DNA from: Scatophagus argus
Taxonomy: Eukaryota; Chordata; Actinopteri; Scatophagidae
Direction of reading: 5' to 3'
Assembly: GCF_020382885.2 (NCBI RefSeq)
Contig: NC_058506.1
Span: 12,812,318 to 12,876,317, forward strand
DNA length: 64,000 nt
The notes below the pieces were generated by a model, which worked only from the letters and a program-made list of their open reading frames with translations, was not told the DNA's origin and ran no database searches. Shown piece by piece: positions 50,854 through 63,848 of the stretch. Positions within the stretch are counted from its first letter, which is position 1, and each line of letters starts with the position of its first letter. The position numbers were made by a program, and so were the translations under genes.

Positions 50854-53062
50854 TTAGTGTTGTTTGGTTTTGATCTTTCTTCTACGTCTGCAGCAAAGGA
50901 ACCTGAAAATGGCTAAAGTAGAAAGCAGCAATACAGTCACCGCAGTCAGTAATACCAGAAGTACATCTAAACAGTAGTACGAGTACCAGGGCATCTTATA
51001 TGACTCTGTACGCAGATGCGGAGCACCTTTGTGACGCATTACATATTCCACCCAGAAGATACCCTGATCCATGGGTGCCATTGGCTGATCTCTGTGCAAA
51101 CGTGACAGTCTTTGCATGTTCTCTCTGTAGCTGTCTTGATGGAGTACATCTTTGATACCTTGCTCAAAACTGTGGCTATTAACATCACCCAGCTGAATGA
51201 TCTTCCCAGCTCCTCTCTCCTGCAGACGGAGAAGGTTGTCATACTGGTCAAAGAACAAGGGTATTCCGAGCACAGGGACCCCGTGGTAAATGGCCTCTTG
51301 GACTCCATTGGTTCCACCATGAGCTACAAAGACTTTGGTCTGTGGGTGGCCCAGGAGGTCCTTCTGTGGCATCCAGTCCACTATCAGGGTGTTGTTGCCC
51401 AAAGTAGATGGACGTTCCCCTTTGTGCCTCCATATCACCTGAGTAGAATATGAAAAGAATCATGAAGACTTTGTTGTATACCTGTACACCACCAGATATA
51501 TAATATCTAAATAAATTATGAAACGTTGCTACCAACAACTACCACACAGCTGTAAATTATGTAAAACTAACACTGATGAACATATAAGATAGATGCATTG
51601 CTATTTGAATAGCTCTGAGAATCTCTATGTCAAACAAGTAATTGGCAACTGGTGGTTTATGTCACTGCAAAAGTGAATCAATGAGCAGGTGTTACCTTCT
51701 GAGGCAACTTAGCAAAGACGCTGGCAATTTCATCTGCAATCTCTATCGGTAGAGCATTAACCAAAGTTCCCAAGGTCATGATGATCACTCCGTGGTCCCC
51801 AGAACTCTGTACAAACTCCTCCAGGTCTGCTGGCAGAGGTTGTGCTGGTTTGCACTGGAACCCTCCTATGTAGATGACATTTGGCATTGTGGGCCGCGGG
51901 AAATCAAACACAAAATCTGACCTGAACAGCCAAATGTCGGCTTCCTGAAGAAGAGAGATGATGTCACATCCACCCTCAATATATTTGTCACAGAGGACAT
52001 AATAGCTTGGTCCAACTATGAATTGCTGCTGGAACACTATGATGCTGTAGAAAAACATGTTCTTGATCCTCTGGATGAAATCCATTTTGTCCGTCAAGCC
52101 TGATCCTGGCACTGGGATGTAAGAGAGTGGTGAGGGAGCTATCACAAAGTGGCCGTCTCCACTGGTGATCCAGCGAACATTGAGCACCAAGGGCAGTTTC
52201 AGATACTTGGCAAGTATTACCCCTTGAGCAATGGCAGGGTCAGTGAGAACAAGATCATATTTGGAATCCATTAAGCTTTTTATCATCTTTTCATCCTCCA
52301 ATATTTGAACAAGGGCATCAGACCACATTGCATGGACCTCAAAAATCATTGAAAGGAAATTCTTGATGAGTTTGATGAAAGTAAGTGCTGAAGCCCCTTC
52401 TCTCTGTGCCTGGAAAATTCATTGAAAAATTGGGGTGAAAAAGTGATTATCTTGATATGTGTATGACGAAATGTCCCACATGAGGTCTGGACATAATCCA
52501 GAATTACTTACTTTTATTTGATCCTGCAAGAATACATCAAGAAAGCTCTCTATACTCTGTTCCATTTCAAGGTTAATAGATGTGTAGAGAGGAGACTTTT
52601 CTGGGATGTACCAGCTGTTGACAGCCCTGATCACAGTGATGTTGTGTCCCTTGGCATGAAGTTCTTCCAGGAGGATCTTCATATTGATCCAGTGGCTGCC
52701 ATCGACTGGGAAAACCAGAATGTTTCCTCCATCGCAAGGTGGTGTGATGGAAATCAGAGATACACTGAGGAACGCAAATATTCCACACACACGATACAGT
52801 GGAGTAGTTCCTAAAATATATCAGAAAGATGATAAAATGAGAGCCCTTATTTTCAGCACATTATTAGGAAGAAATGAGTTCAACACTTTATGGTTTCTAT
52901 CAGGTGAAAACAATGTGAAGAAATAGTTCTGGCTGTTTAAAAAAAAACACATATCTGCATCTTTTTGATACTTTAACCAGTAGGAAACGTTGTACACTGC
53001 TAAGAAAATACAACATGATACCAGCAACAGCATGATCGTGTTCCTGAAATTTACTTACCCAT
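50854..53062 (-). CDS. UDP-glucuronosyltransferase, UGT5-like, copy 4 (most divergent)
   Basis: Exons 53062-53059, 52810-52512, 52409-51696 and 51438-50854; 533 residues, intact. It differs most in the acceptor-binding half: Val65, Glu85, IES at 88-90, Leu92, Ala160, Gln163 (PG becomes QG) and Tyr238 in place of Asp. The UDP-sugar-binding exon is nearly unchanged. The anchor variant is Leu502, Ala505, Leu511, Ala515 with Arg524. Intron 1 is about 330 bases shorter than in the other copies because the insertion is absent. His41 and Asp158 are kept. It may have a different acceptor range; that is inference from where the changes fall. Confidence 0.93.
52898..52903. other. empty insertion site in intron 1 of UGT copy 4
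   Basis: A single TATCAG stands where the other copies have two TATCAG copies around a 334-356 bp insertion. The left flank reads GGTTTC instead of GGTTTG; the right flank GTGAAAACAATGTGAAG is the same. Confidence 0.6.
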
Positions 53063-54754
53063 TCTCAGGAGTGGCAACAGTAATCCCACTTTCCCACAGA
53101 CTGTCAGCTCAACTAAACGATTCCTTACATATTTGAGTTCAAACTCCACTCTCAGAGGTGATTGCTCCTTTCACATGTAAATAACTCACATCTGACACGT
53201 GTGTCTTATGACGCTTTGTCGCTGTCATTCATGTTATACAAAGAATAAACAAACTGATTATCTCTTCCTTGTCATTTCATCATAGAGTTTTACTCTCTCA
53301 CTTTATAATGTTGTTAAACTATTAAGAGTATCCTGTGCAGCGCAGTTTTGTGAATGTTTCTCTCTGCCAAGCAAGAACAATACCTCGATTAGAAGGACCT
53401 GTGTCCTCTTTCACAAGATCAGTAGCATTGGTTATGCAATATTAATCTGCATGATTTAGTCCACTAAGTTTCATGCATATTGTGTTAAAATAATACAAAT
53501 GAATACCTGTAGAAAGGGTTCCCTGAGTACAATATGTATAAGTCTTCATGCTTTTGCCACATAATGCAGTTATTTTCTTCACGGGCTGACCTGGTGGTTT
53601 GTTACATATGTCACACAAAGTTGAATGTGGGCTGCAGGTCACAGGACTGAACTCAGATGACCGGAGGCATTTACTCTCATGTCAGTAGTGAAGGTGGTAT
53701 TCTGATCCTTTAAATAAGTAAAAGTACCAATATGCCACACATGTACATACATACAAGTAAGAGTCATTACACTGAAGAAATTACTTAATGTATAAGTAAA
53801 CATGTGTAAGTGTCAGGAAATGTTCTTAAAGTATCAAAATAATCCCCCCATCTCTGTTATGGCGTTGTGTATTTATACCATTGAAACTGATGCATTAATG
53901 TGTAAACTGCATTTTACTGTTATAGCTGGGCAAGGTGAAGTTAATTTTTTAACAATATTATATAAGGTTGTAACTAATGATTGTTTTTATTATGGATTAA
54001 ATTGAGAATTGTTCTTTCATCCAGCTATTGATTCAGTTTACCGTAACTTCAGATAAAGCAGGAAATTCTCATATTTTGAAGCTGGAACCTTGAAATTTCT
54101 GAAATTGTTGAATGGAATACAAACATTATTTAGAATTACTTAGCAAAATAGCTGCAAATGACACACATATACAACAAATTAGTTACGTGATCATTTTGCT
54201 AATAGTTTTGTACATAAGTAGGTTTTAATACTGTTGGGTGGTAAATCTTCTGCAATGCATCATATTTTAAAGGCTCTATATATTACAAAGGACATTTATG
54301 TCATGAAATAAATAATCACTTCAATTTGACTGAAAGAGGATCATCAATAAGGCACTGATTATTATGGAAAATGTTTCTTATAAAGCAAGGTATTAAGCCA
54401 GAGACTGCACAGTAATAATCACCGCATACACGCAGCTGAGCCAATCATGTTGTTTCCCCTCCTTTTTATTGCAGCAAATAACTAATCAAAACCAAACTGA
54501 TCAGCAAAGTGAACATTTCAACATGTTACATAAAATGACACAAATCCTCTTTGGGAAAATGTATTTGTTGCTTACTTTGAGTTTTAGTGTGACCCAAATC
54601 CTATCAGCTAACATGGAGGGAAATTGAGTTGTGACCTGTACTGGATCCAACCAACAGGAGGCGATCAACATGCCTTGGCTTCACTTTTGGGAAGGTCTTG
54701 TGTCATCCAGCTTTATACACAGTCAATTACATTTCTCAACAAATTTGACCTTAA

Positions 54755-57319
54755 TTAGTGTTGTTTGGTTTTGATCTTTCTTCTACTTCTGCAGCAAAGG
54801 AACCTGAAAATGGCTAAAGTAGAAATCAGCAGTACAGTCACCGCAGTCAGTAATACCAGAAGTACATCTAAACAGTAGTACGAGTACCAGGGCATCTTAT
54901 ATGACTCTGTACGCAGATGCGGAGCACCTTTGTGACGCATTACATATTCCACCCAGAAGATACCCTGATCCATGGGTGCCATTGGCTGATCTCTGTGCAA
55001 ACGTGACAGTCTTTGCATGTTCTCTCTGTAGCTGTCTTGATGGAGTACATCTTTGATACCTTGCTCAAAACTGTGGCTATTAACATCACCCAGCTGAATG
55101 ATCTTCCCAGCTCCTCTCTCCTGCAGACGGAGAAGGTTGTCATACTGGTCAAAGAACAAGGGTATTCCGAGCACAGGGACCCCGTGGTAAATGGCCTCTT
55201 GGACTCCATTGGTTCCACCATGAGCTACAAAGACTTTGGTCTGTGGGTGGCCCAGGAGGTCCTTCTGTGGCATCCAGTCCACTATCAGGGTGTTGTTGCC
55301 CAAAGTAGATGGACGTTCCCCTTTGTGCCTCCATATCACCTGAGTAGAATATGAAAAGAATCATGAAGACTTTGTTGTATACCTGTACACCACCAGATAT
55401 ATAATATCTAAATAAATTATGAAACGTTGCTACCAACAACTACCACACAGCTGTAAATTATGTAATACTAACACTGATGAACATATAAGATAGATGCATT
55501 GCTATTTGAATAGCTCTGAAAATCTCTATGTCAAACAAGTAATTGGCAACTGGTGGTTTATGTCACTGCAAAAGTGAATCAGTGAGCAGGTGTTACCTTC
55601 TGAGGCAACTCAGCAAAGACGCTGGCAATTTCATCTGCAATCTCTATCGGTAGAGCATTAACCAAAGTTCCCAAGGTCATGATGATCACTCCGTGGTCCC
55701 CAGAACTCTGTACAAACTCCTCCAGGTCTGCTGGCAGAGGTTGTGCTGGTTTGCACTGGAACCCTCCTATGTAGATGACATTTGGCATTGTGGGCCGCGG
55801 GAAATCAAACACAAAATCTGACCTGAACAGCCAAATGTCGGCTTCCTGAAGAAGAGAGATGATGTCACATCCACCCTCAATATATTTGTCACAGAGGACA
55901 TCATAGCTTGGTCCAACTATGAATTGCTGCTGGAACACTATGATGCTGTAGAAAAACATATTCTTGATCCTCTGGATGAAATCCATTTTGTCCGTCAAGC
56001 CCGATCCTGGCACTGGGATGTAAGAGAGTGGTGAGGGAGCTATCACAAAGTGGCCGTCTCCACTGGTGATCCAGCGAACATTGAGCACCAAGGGCAGTTT
56101 CAGATACTTGGCAAGTATTACCCCTGGTGCAATGCCTGGGTCAGTGAGAACAAGATCATATTTGGAATCCATTAAGCTTTTTATCATCTTTTCATCCTCC
56201 AATATTTGAACAAGGGCATCAGACCACATTGCATGGACCTCAAAAATCATTGAAAGGAAATTCTTGATGAGTTTGATGAAAGTAAGTGCTGAAGCCCCCT
56301 CTCTCTGTGTCTGGAAAAATCATTGAAAAATTGGGGTGAAAAAGTGATTATCTTGATATGTGAATGACTAAATGACCCACATGAGGTCTGAACATAATTC
56401 AGAATTACTTACTTTTATTTGATCCTGCAAGAATACATCAAAAAAGGTTGCTATACTCTGATCCATTTCAAGGTTAATAGATGTGTAGAGAGGAGACTTT
56501 TCTGGGATGTACCAGCTGTTGGTGGCCCTGATCACAGTGATGTTGTGTCCCTTGGCATGAAGTTCTTCCAGGAGGATCTTCATATTGATCCAGTGGCTGC
56601 CATCGACTGGGAAAACCAGAATGTTTCCTCCATCGCAAGGTGGTGTGATGGAAATCAGAGATACACTGAGGAATGCAAATATTTCACACACACGATACAG
56701 TGGAGTAGTTCCTAAAATATATCAGAGAGATGATAAAATGAGAGCCCTTGTTTTCAACATATCATTAAGAGGAAATTAGTTCAACACTTTATGGTTTGTA
56801 TCAGAATCAGAATCAGAATCAGAATCAGAATTGACTTTATTGCCATTGTAAGTGAAGAGGTTTCACATTACTAGGAATTTGTCTTGGTGATTGGTGCATA
56901 CATAGAACGTAACAAGTAACATATAATAGTAGAATAAAGTAAAATAAAATAGAATAAGGTAAAACAAAATAAAATAAGTAAAATAAATATGGTTCTGGAG
57001 GTAGTTCAAAAGTGAGGTAGTGCTGGGTGGAAGTATAGTGCAAGTAGGTGAGGTAAACAGTGCAAATGAACAGCAGGTGGATAATGACATGAGCAGAAAT
57101 CAGTGCCTGTACTGAAGTAACTAAAGTGCATGTTAGTCAGTTGGTGTTCAACAGTATCAGGTGAAAACAATGTGAAGAAAGAGTTCTGGCTGTTTAAAAA
57201 AAAACACATATCTGCATCTTTTTGATACTTTAACCAGTAGGAAACGTTGTACACTGCTAAGAAAATACAACATGATACCGGCAACAGCATGATCGTGTTC
57301 CTGAAATTTACTTACCCAT
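54755..57319 (-). CDS. UDP-glucuronosyltransferase, UGT5-like, copy 5
   Basis: Exons 57319-57316, 56711-56413, 56310-55597 and 55339-54755; 533 residues, intact. The protein is a near twin of copy 1 (Thr65, IAT at 88-90, Thr102, GIAPGV, Glu335, and the Leu502/Ala505/Ile511/Ala515/Ser524 anchor). It differs from copy 1 at Asp186 and Leu400, where it agrees with the rest of the array. Intron 1, however, carries the long insertion form and the single-base changes of copies 2 and 6, so the gene is a mosaic. The signature, catalytic His/Asp pair and KxKxx tail are present. Confidence 0.93.
56805..57160. mobile_element. 356-bp insertion in intron 1 of UGT copy 5
   Basis: Long form with four AATCAG units, as in copies 2 and 6. 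It shares GGTTCTGG with copy 6, where copy 2 has GATTCTGG. TATCAG direct repeats lie at 56799-56804 and 57155-57160. Confidence 0.6.
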
Positions 57320-59011
57320 TCTCAGGAGTGGCAACAGTAATCCAACTTGCCCACAGACTGTCAGCTCAACTAAACGATTCCTTACATATTTGAGTTCAAA
57401 CTCCACTCTCAGAGGTGATTGCTCCTTTCACATGTAAATAACTCACATCTGACACGTGTGTCTTATGACGCTTTGTCGCTGTCATTCATGTTATACAAAG
57501 AATAAACAAACTGATTATCTCTTCCTTGTCATTTCATCATAGAGTTTTACTCTCTCATTTTATAATGTTGTTAAACTATTAAGAGTATCCTGTGCAGCGC
57601 AGTTTTGTGAATGTTTCTCTCTGCCAAGCAAGAACAATACCTCGATTAGAAGGACCTGTGTCCTCTTTCACAAGATCAGTAGCATTGGTTATGCAATATT
57701 AATCTGCATGATTTAGTCCACTAAGTTTCATGCATATGGTGTTAAAATAATACAAATGAATACCTGTAGAAATGGTTCCCTGAGTACAATATGTATAAGT
57801 CTTCATGCTTTTGCCACATAATGCAGTTATTTTCTTCACGGGCTGACCTGGTGGTTTGTTACATATGTCACACCAAGTTGAATGTAGGCTGCAGGTCACA
57901 GGACTGAACTCAGATGACCGGAGGCATTTACTCTCATGTCAGTAGTGAAGGTGGTATTCTGATCCTTTAAATAAGTAAAAGTACCAATATGCCACACATG
58001 TACATACATACAAGTAAGAGTCATTACACTGAAGATATTACTTAATGTATAAGTAAACATGTGTAAGTGTCAGGAAATGTTCTTAAAGTATCAAAATAAT
58101 CCCCCCATCTCTGTTCTGGTGTTGTGTATTAATACCATTGAAACTGATGCATTAATGTGTAAACTGCATTTTACTGTTATAGCTGGGCAAGGTGAAGTTA
58201 ATTTTTTAACAATATTATATAAGGTTATAACTAATGATTGTTTTTGTTATGGATAAAATTGAGAATTGTTCTTTCATCCAGCTATTGATTCAGTTTACGG
58301 TAACTTCAGATAAAGCAGGAAATTCTCATATTTTGAAGCTGGAACCTTGAAATTTCTGAAATTGTTGAATGGAATATAAACATTATTCAGAATTACTTAG
58401 CAAAATAGCTACAAATGACACACATATACAACAAATTAGTTACGTGGTCATTTTGCTAATAGTTTTGTACATAAGTAGGTTTTAATACTGTTGGGTGGTA
58501 AATCTTCTGCAATGCATCATATTTTAAAGGCTCTATATATTACAAAGGACATTTATGTCATGAAATAAATAATCACTTCAATGTGACTGAAAGAGGATGA
58601 TCAATAAGTCACTGATTATTATGGAAAATGTTTCTTATAAAGCAAGGTATTTAGCCAGAGACTGCACAGTAATAATCACCGCATACACGCAGCTGAGCCA
58701 ATCATGTTGTTTCACCTCCTTTTTATTGCAGCAAATAACTAATCAAAACCAAACTAATCAGCAAAGTGAACATTTCAACATGTTACATAAAATGACACAA
58801 ATCCTCTTTGGGAAAATGTATTTGTTGCTTACTTTGAGTTTTAGTGTGACCCAAATCCTATCAGCTAACATGGAGGGAAATTGAGTTGTGACCTGTAATG
58901 GATCCCACCAACAGGAGGCGATCAACATGCCTTGGCTTCACTTTTGGGAAGGTCTTGTGTCATCCAGCTTTATACACAGTCAATTACATTTCTCAACAAA
59001 TTTGACCTTAA

Positions 59012-61571
59012 TTAGTGTTGTTTGGTTTTGATCTTTCTTCTACGTCTGCAGCAAAGGAACCTGAAAATGGATAAAGTAGAAAGCAGCAGTACAGTCACCA
59101 CAGTCAGTATTACCAGAAGTACATCTAAACAGTAGTACGAGTACCAGGGCATCTTATATGACTCTGTACGCAGATGCGGAGCACCTTTGTGACGCATTAC
59201 ATATTCCACCCAGAAGATACCCTGATCCATGGGTGCCATTGGCTGATCTCTGTGCAAACGTGACAGTCTTTGCATGTTCTCTCTGTAGCTGTCTTGATGG
59301 AGTACATCTTTGATACCTTGCTCAAAACTGTGGCTATTAACATCACCCAGCTGAATGATCTTCCCAGCTCCTCTCTCCTGCAGACGGAGAAGGTTGTCAT
59401 ACTGGTCAAAGAACAAGGGTATTCCGAGCACAGGGACCCCGTGGTAAATGGCCTCTTGGACTCCATTGGTTCCACCATGAGCTACAAAGACTTTGGTCTG
59501 TGGGTGGCCCAGGAGGTCCTTCTGTGGCATCCAGTCCACTATCAGGGTGTTGTTGCCCAAAGTAGATGGACGTTCCCCTTTGTGCCTCCATATCACCTGA
59601 GTAGAATATGAAAAGAATCATGAAGACTTTGTTGTATACCTGTACACCACCAGATATATAATATCTAAATAAATTATGAAACGTTGCTACCAACAACTAC
59701 CACACAGCTGTAAATTATGTAAAACTAACACTGATGAACATATAAGATAGATGCATTGCTATTTGAATAGCTCTGAGAATCTCTATGTCAAACAAGTAAT
59801 TGGCAACTGGTGATTTATGTCACTGCAAAAGTGAATCAGTGAGCAGGTGTTACCTTCTGAGGCAACTTAGCAAAGACGCTGGCAATTTCATCTGCAATCT
59901 CTATCGGTAGAGCATTAACCAAAGTTCCCAAGGTCATGATGATCACTCCGTGGTCCCCAGAACTCTGTACAAACTCCTCCAGGTCTGCTGGCAGAGGTTG
60001 TGCTGGTTTGCACTGGAACCCTCCTATGTAGATGACATTTGGCATTGTGGGCCGTGGGAAATCAAACACAAAATCTGACCTGAACAGCCAAATGTCGGCT
60101 TCCTGAAGAAGAGAGATGATGTCACATCCACCCTCAATATATTTGTCACAGAGGACATCATAGCTTGGTCCAACTATGAATTGCTGCTGGAACACTATGA
60201 TGCTGTAGAAAAACATATTCTTGATCCTCTGGATGAAATCCATTTTGTCCGTCAAGCCTGATCCTGGCACTGGGATGTAAGAGAGTGGTGAGGGAGCTAT
60301 CACAAAGTGGCCGTCTCCACTGGTGATCCAGCGAACATTGAGCACCAAGGGCAGTTTCAGATACTTGGCTAGTATAATCCCTGGTGCCATGGCTGGGTCA
60401 GTGAGAACAAGATCATATTTGGAATCCATTAAGCTTTTTATCATCTTTTCATCCTCCAATATTTGAACAAGGGCATCAGACCACACTGCATGGGCCTCAA
60501 AAATCATTGAAAGGAAATTCTTGATGAGTTTGATGAAAGTAAGTGCTGAAGCCCCCTCTCTCTGTGCCTGGAAAAATCATTAAAAGATTCAGGTGAAAAA
60601 GTGATTATCTTGATATGTGAATGACTAAATGACCCACGTGAGGTCTGAACATAATTCAGAATTACTTACTTTTATTTGATCCTGCAAGAATACATCAAAA
60701 AAGTTCTCCATACTCTGATCCATTTCAAGGTTAATAGATGTGTAGAGAGGAGACTTTTCTGGGATGTACCAGCTGTTGGAGGCCCTGATCACAGTGATGT
60801 TGTGTCCCTTGGCATGAAGTTCTTCCAGGAGGATCTTCATATTGATCCAGTGGCTGCCATCGACTGGGAAAACCAGAATGTTTCCTCCATCGCAAGGTGG
60901 TGTGATGGAAATCAGAGATACACTGAGGAATGCAAATATTCCACACACACGATACAGTGGAGTAGTTCCTAAAATATATCAGAGAGATGATAAAATGAGA
61001 GCCCTTGTTTTCAACATATCATTAAGAGGAAATTAGTTCAACACTTTATGGTTTGTATCAGAATCAGAATCAGAATCAGAATCAGAATTGACTTTATTGC
61101 CATTGTAAGTGAAGAGGTTTCACATTACTAGGAATTTGTCTTGGTGATTGGTGCATACATAGAACGTAACAAGTAACATATAATAGTAGAATAAAGTAAA
61201 ATAAAATAGAATAAGGTAAAACAAAATAAAATAAGTAAAATAAATATGGTTCTGGAGGTAGTTCAAAAGTGAGGTAGTGCTGGGTGGAAGTATAGTGCAA
61301 GTAGGTGAGGTAAACAGTGCAAATGAACAGCAGGTGGATAATGACATGAGCAGAAATCAGTGCCTGTACTGAAGTAACTAAAGTGCATGTTAGTCAGTTG
61401 GTGTTCAACAGTATCAGGTGAAAACAATGTGAAGAAAGAGTTCTGGCTGTTTAAAAAAAAAGCATGCATCTTACTGATACTTTAACCAGTAGGAAACGTT
61501 GTACACTGCTAAGAAAATACAACATGATACCGGCAACAGCATGATCGTGTTCCTGAAATTTACTTACCCAT
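59012..61571 (-). CDS. UDP-glucuronosyltransferase, UGT5-like, copy 6
   Basis: Exons 61571-61568, 60968-60670, 60567-59854 and 59596-59012; 533 residues. The protein appears identical to copy 2 and the gene has the same length to the base (2,560). The spacing to the next gene (4,252) also equals that of copy 2. This points to a block duplication that produced copies 1-2 and 5-6. One base difference was noticed in intron 1 (GGTTCTGG against GATTCTGG). Active-site residues, anchor and tail are intact. Confidence 0.93.
61062..61417. mobile_element. 356-bp insertion in intron 1 of UGT copy 6
   Basis: Long form with four AATCAG units. TATCAG direct repeats lie at 61056-61061 and 61412-61417. Confidence 0.6.
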
Positions 61572-63263
61572 TCTCAGGAGTGGCAACAGTAATCCAACTT
61601 GCCCACAGACTGTCAGCTCAACTAAACGATTCCTTACATATTTGAGTTCAAACTCCACTCTCAGAGGTGATTGCTCCTTTCACATGTAAATAACTCACAT
61701 CTGACACGTGTGTCTTATGACGCTTTGTCGCTGTCATTCATGTTATACAAAGAATAAACAAACTGATTATCTCTTCCTTGTCATTTCATCATAGAGTTTT
61801 ACTCTCTCATTTTATAATGTTGTTAAACTATTAAGAGTATCCTGTGCAGCGCAGTTTTGTGAATGTTTCTCTCTGCCAAGCAAGAACAATACCTCGATTA
61901 GAAGGACCTGTGTCCTCTTTCACAAGATCAGTAGCATTGGTTATGCAATATTAATCTGCATGATTTAGTCCACTAAGTTTCATGCATATGGTGTTAAAAT
62001 AATACAAATGAATACCTGTAGAAATGGTTCCCTGAGTACAATATGTATAAGTCTTCATGCTTTTGCCACATAATGCAGTTATTTTCTTCACGGGCTGACC
62101 TGGTGGTTTGTTACATATGTCACACCAAGTTGAATGTAGGCTGCAGGTCACAGGACTGAACTCAGATGACCGGAGGCATTTACTCTCATGTCAGTAGTGA
62201 AGGTGGTATTCTGATCCTTTAAATAAGTAAAAGTACCAATATGCCACACATGTACATACATACAAGTAAGAGTCATTACACTGAAGATATTACTTAATGT
62301 ATAAGTAAACATGTGTAAGTGTCAGGAAATGTTCTTAAAGTATCAAAATAATCCCCCCATCTCTGTTCTGGTGTTGTGTATTTATACCATTGAAACTGAT
62401 GCATTAATGTGTAAACTGCATTTTACTGTTATAGCTGGGCAAGGTGAAGTTAATTTTTTAACAATATTATATAAGGTTATAACTAATGATTGTTTTTGTT
62501 ATGGATAAAATTGAGAATTGTTCTTTCATCCAGCTATTGATTCAGTTTACGGTAACTTCAGATAAAGCAGGAAATTCTCATATTTTGAAGCTGGAACCTT
62601 GAAATTTCTGAAATTGTTGAATGGAATATAAACATTATTCAGAATTACTTAGCAAAATAGCTACAAATGACACACATATACAACAAATTAGTTACGTGAT
62701 CATTTTGCTAATAGTTTTGTACATAAGTAGGTTTTAATACTGTTGGGTGGTAAATCTTCTGCAATGCATCATATTTTAAAGGCTCTATATATTACAAAGG
62801 ACATTTATGTCATGAAATAAATAATCACTTTAGTTTGACTGAAAGAGGATCATCAATAAGTCACTGATTATTATGGAAAATGTTTCTTATAAAGCAAGGT
62901 ATTAAGCCAGAGACTGCACAGTAATAATCACCGCATACACGCAGCTGAGCCAATCATGTTGTTTCACCTCCTTTTTATTGCAGCAAATAGCTAATCAAAA
63001 CCAAACTGATCAGCAAAGTGAACATTTCAACATGTTACATAAAATGACACAAATCCTCGTTGGGAAAATGTATTTGTTGCTTACTTTGAGTTTTAGTGTG
63101 GCCCAAATCCTATCTGCTAACATGGAGGGAAATTGAGTTGTGACCTGTACTGGATCCAACCAACAGGAGGCGATCAACATGCCTTGGCTTCACTTTTGGG
63201 AAGGTCTTGTGTCATCCAGCTTTATACACAGTCAATTACATTTCTCAACAAATTTGACCTTAA

Positions 63264-63848
63264 TTAGTGTTGTTTGGTTTTGATCTTTCTTCTACGTCTG
63301 CAGCAAAGGAACCTGAAAATGGATAAAGTAGAAATCAGCAGTACAGTCACCGCAGTCAGTAATACCAGAAGTACATCTAAACAGTAGTACGAGTACCAGG
63401 GCATCTTATATGACTCTGTACGCAGATGCGGAGCACCTTTGTGACGCATTACATATTCCACCCAGAAGATACCCTGATCCATGGGTGCCATTGGCTGATC
63501 TCTGTGCAAACGTGACAGTCTTTGCATGTTCTCTCTGTAGCTGTCTTGATGGAGTACATCTTTGATACCTTGCTCAAAACTGTGGCTATTAACATCACCC
63601 AGCTGAATGATCTTCCCAGCTCCTCTCTCCTGCAGACGGAGAAGGTTGTCATACTGGTCAAAGAACAAGGGTATTCCGAGCACAGGGACCCCGTGGTAAA
63701 TGGCCTCTTGGACTCCATTGGTTCCACCATGAGCTACAAAGACTTTGGTCTGTGGGTGGCCCAGGAGGTCCTTCTGTGGCATCCAGTCCACTATCAGGGT
63801 GTTGTTGCCCAAAGTAGATGGACGTTCCCCTTTGTGCCTCCATATCAC
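63264..63848 (-). CDS. UDP-glucuronosyltransferase, UGT5-like, copy 7 (last exon only; cut by window end)
   Basis: Only the 3' exon is inside the window: residues 340-533 with the UDP-sugar-binding segment, UGT signature, membrane anchor and KTKQH tail. The acceptor AG lies directly upstream at 63850-63849. The anchor variant (Leu502, Ala505, Ile511, Ser515, Arg524) is a combination not found in the other six copies. The intron that follows on the + side (63849-64000) matches the other units, so the gene very probably continues beyond the window; whether it is intact is unknown. Confidence 0.9.
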   Translation of the reverse strand: MIWRHKGERPSTLGNNTLIVDWMPQKDLLGHPQTKVFVAHGGTNGVQEAIYHGVPVLGIPLFFDQYDNLLRLQERGAGKIIQLGDVNSHSFEQGIKDVLHQDSYRENMQRLSRLHRDQPMAPMDQGIFWVEYVMRHKGAPHLRTESYKMPWYSYYCLDVLLVLLTAVTVLLISTLSIFRFLCCRRRRKIKTKQH

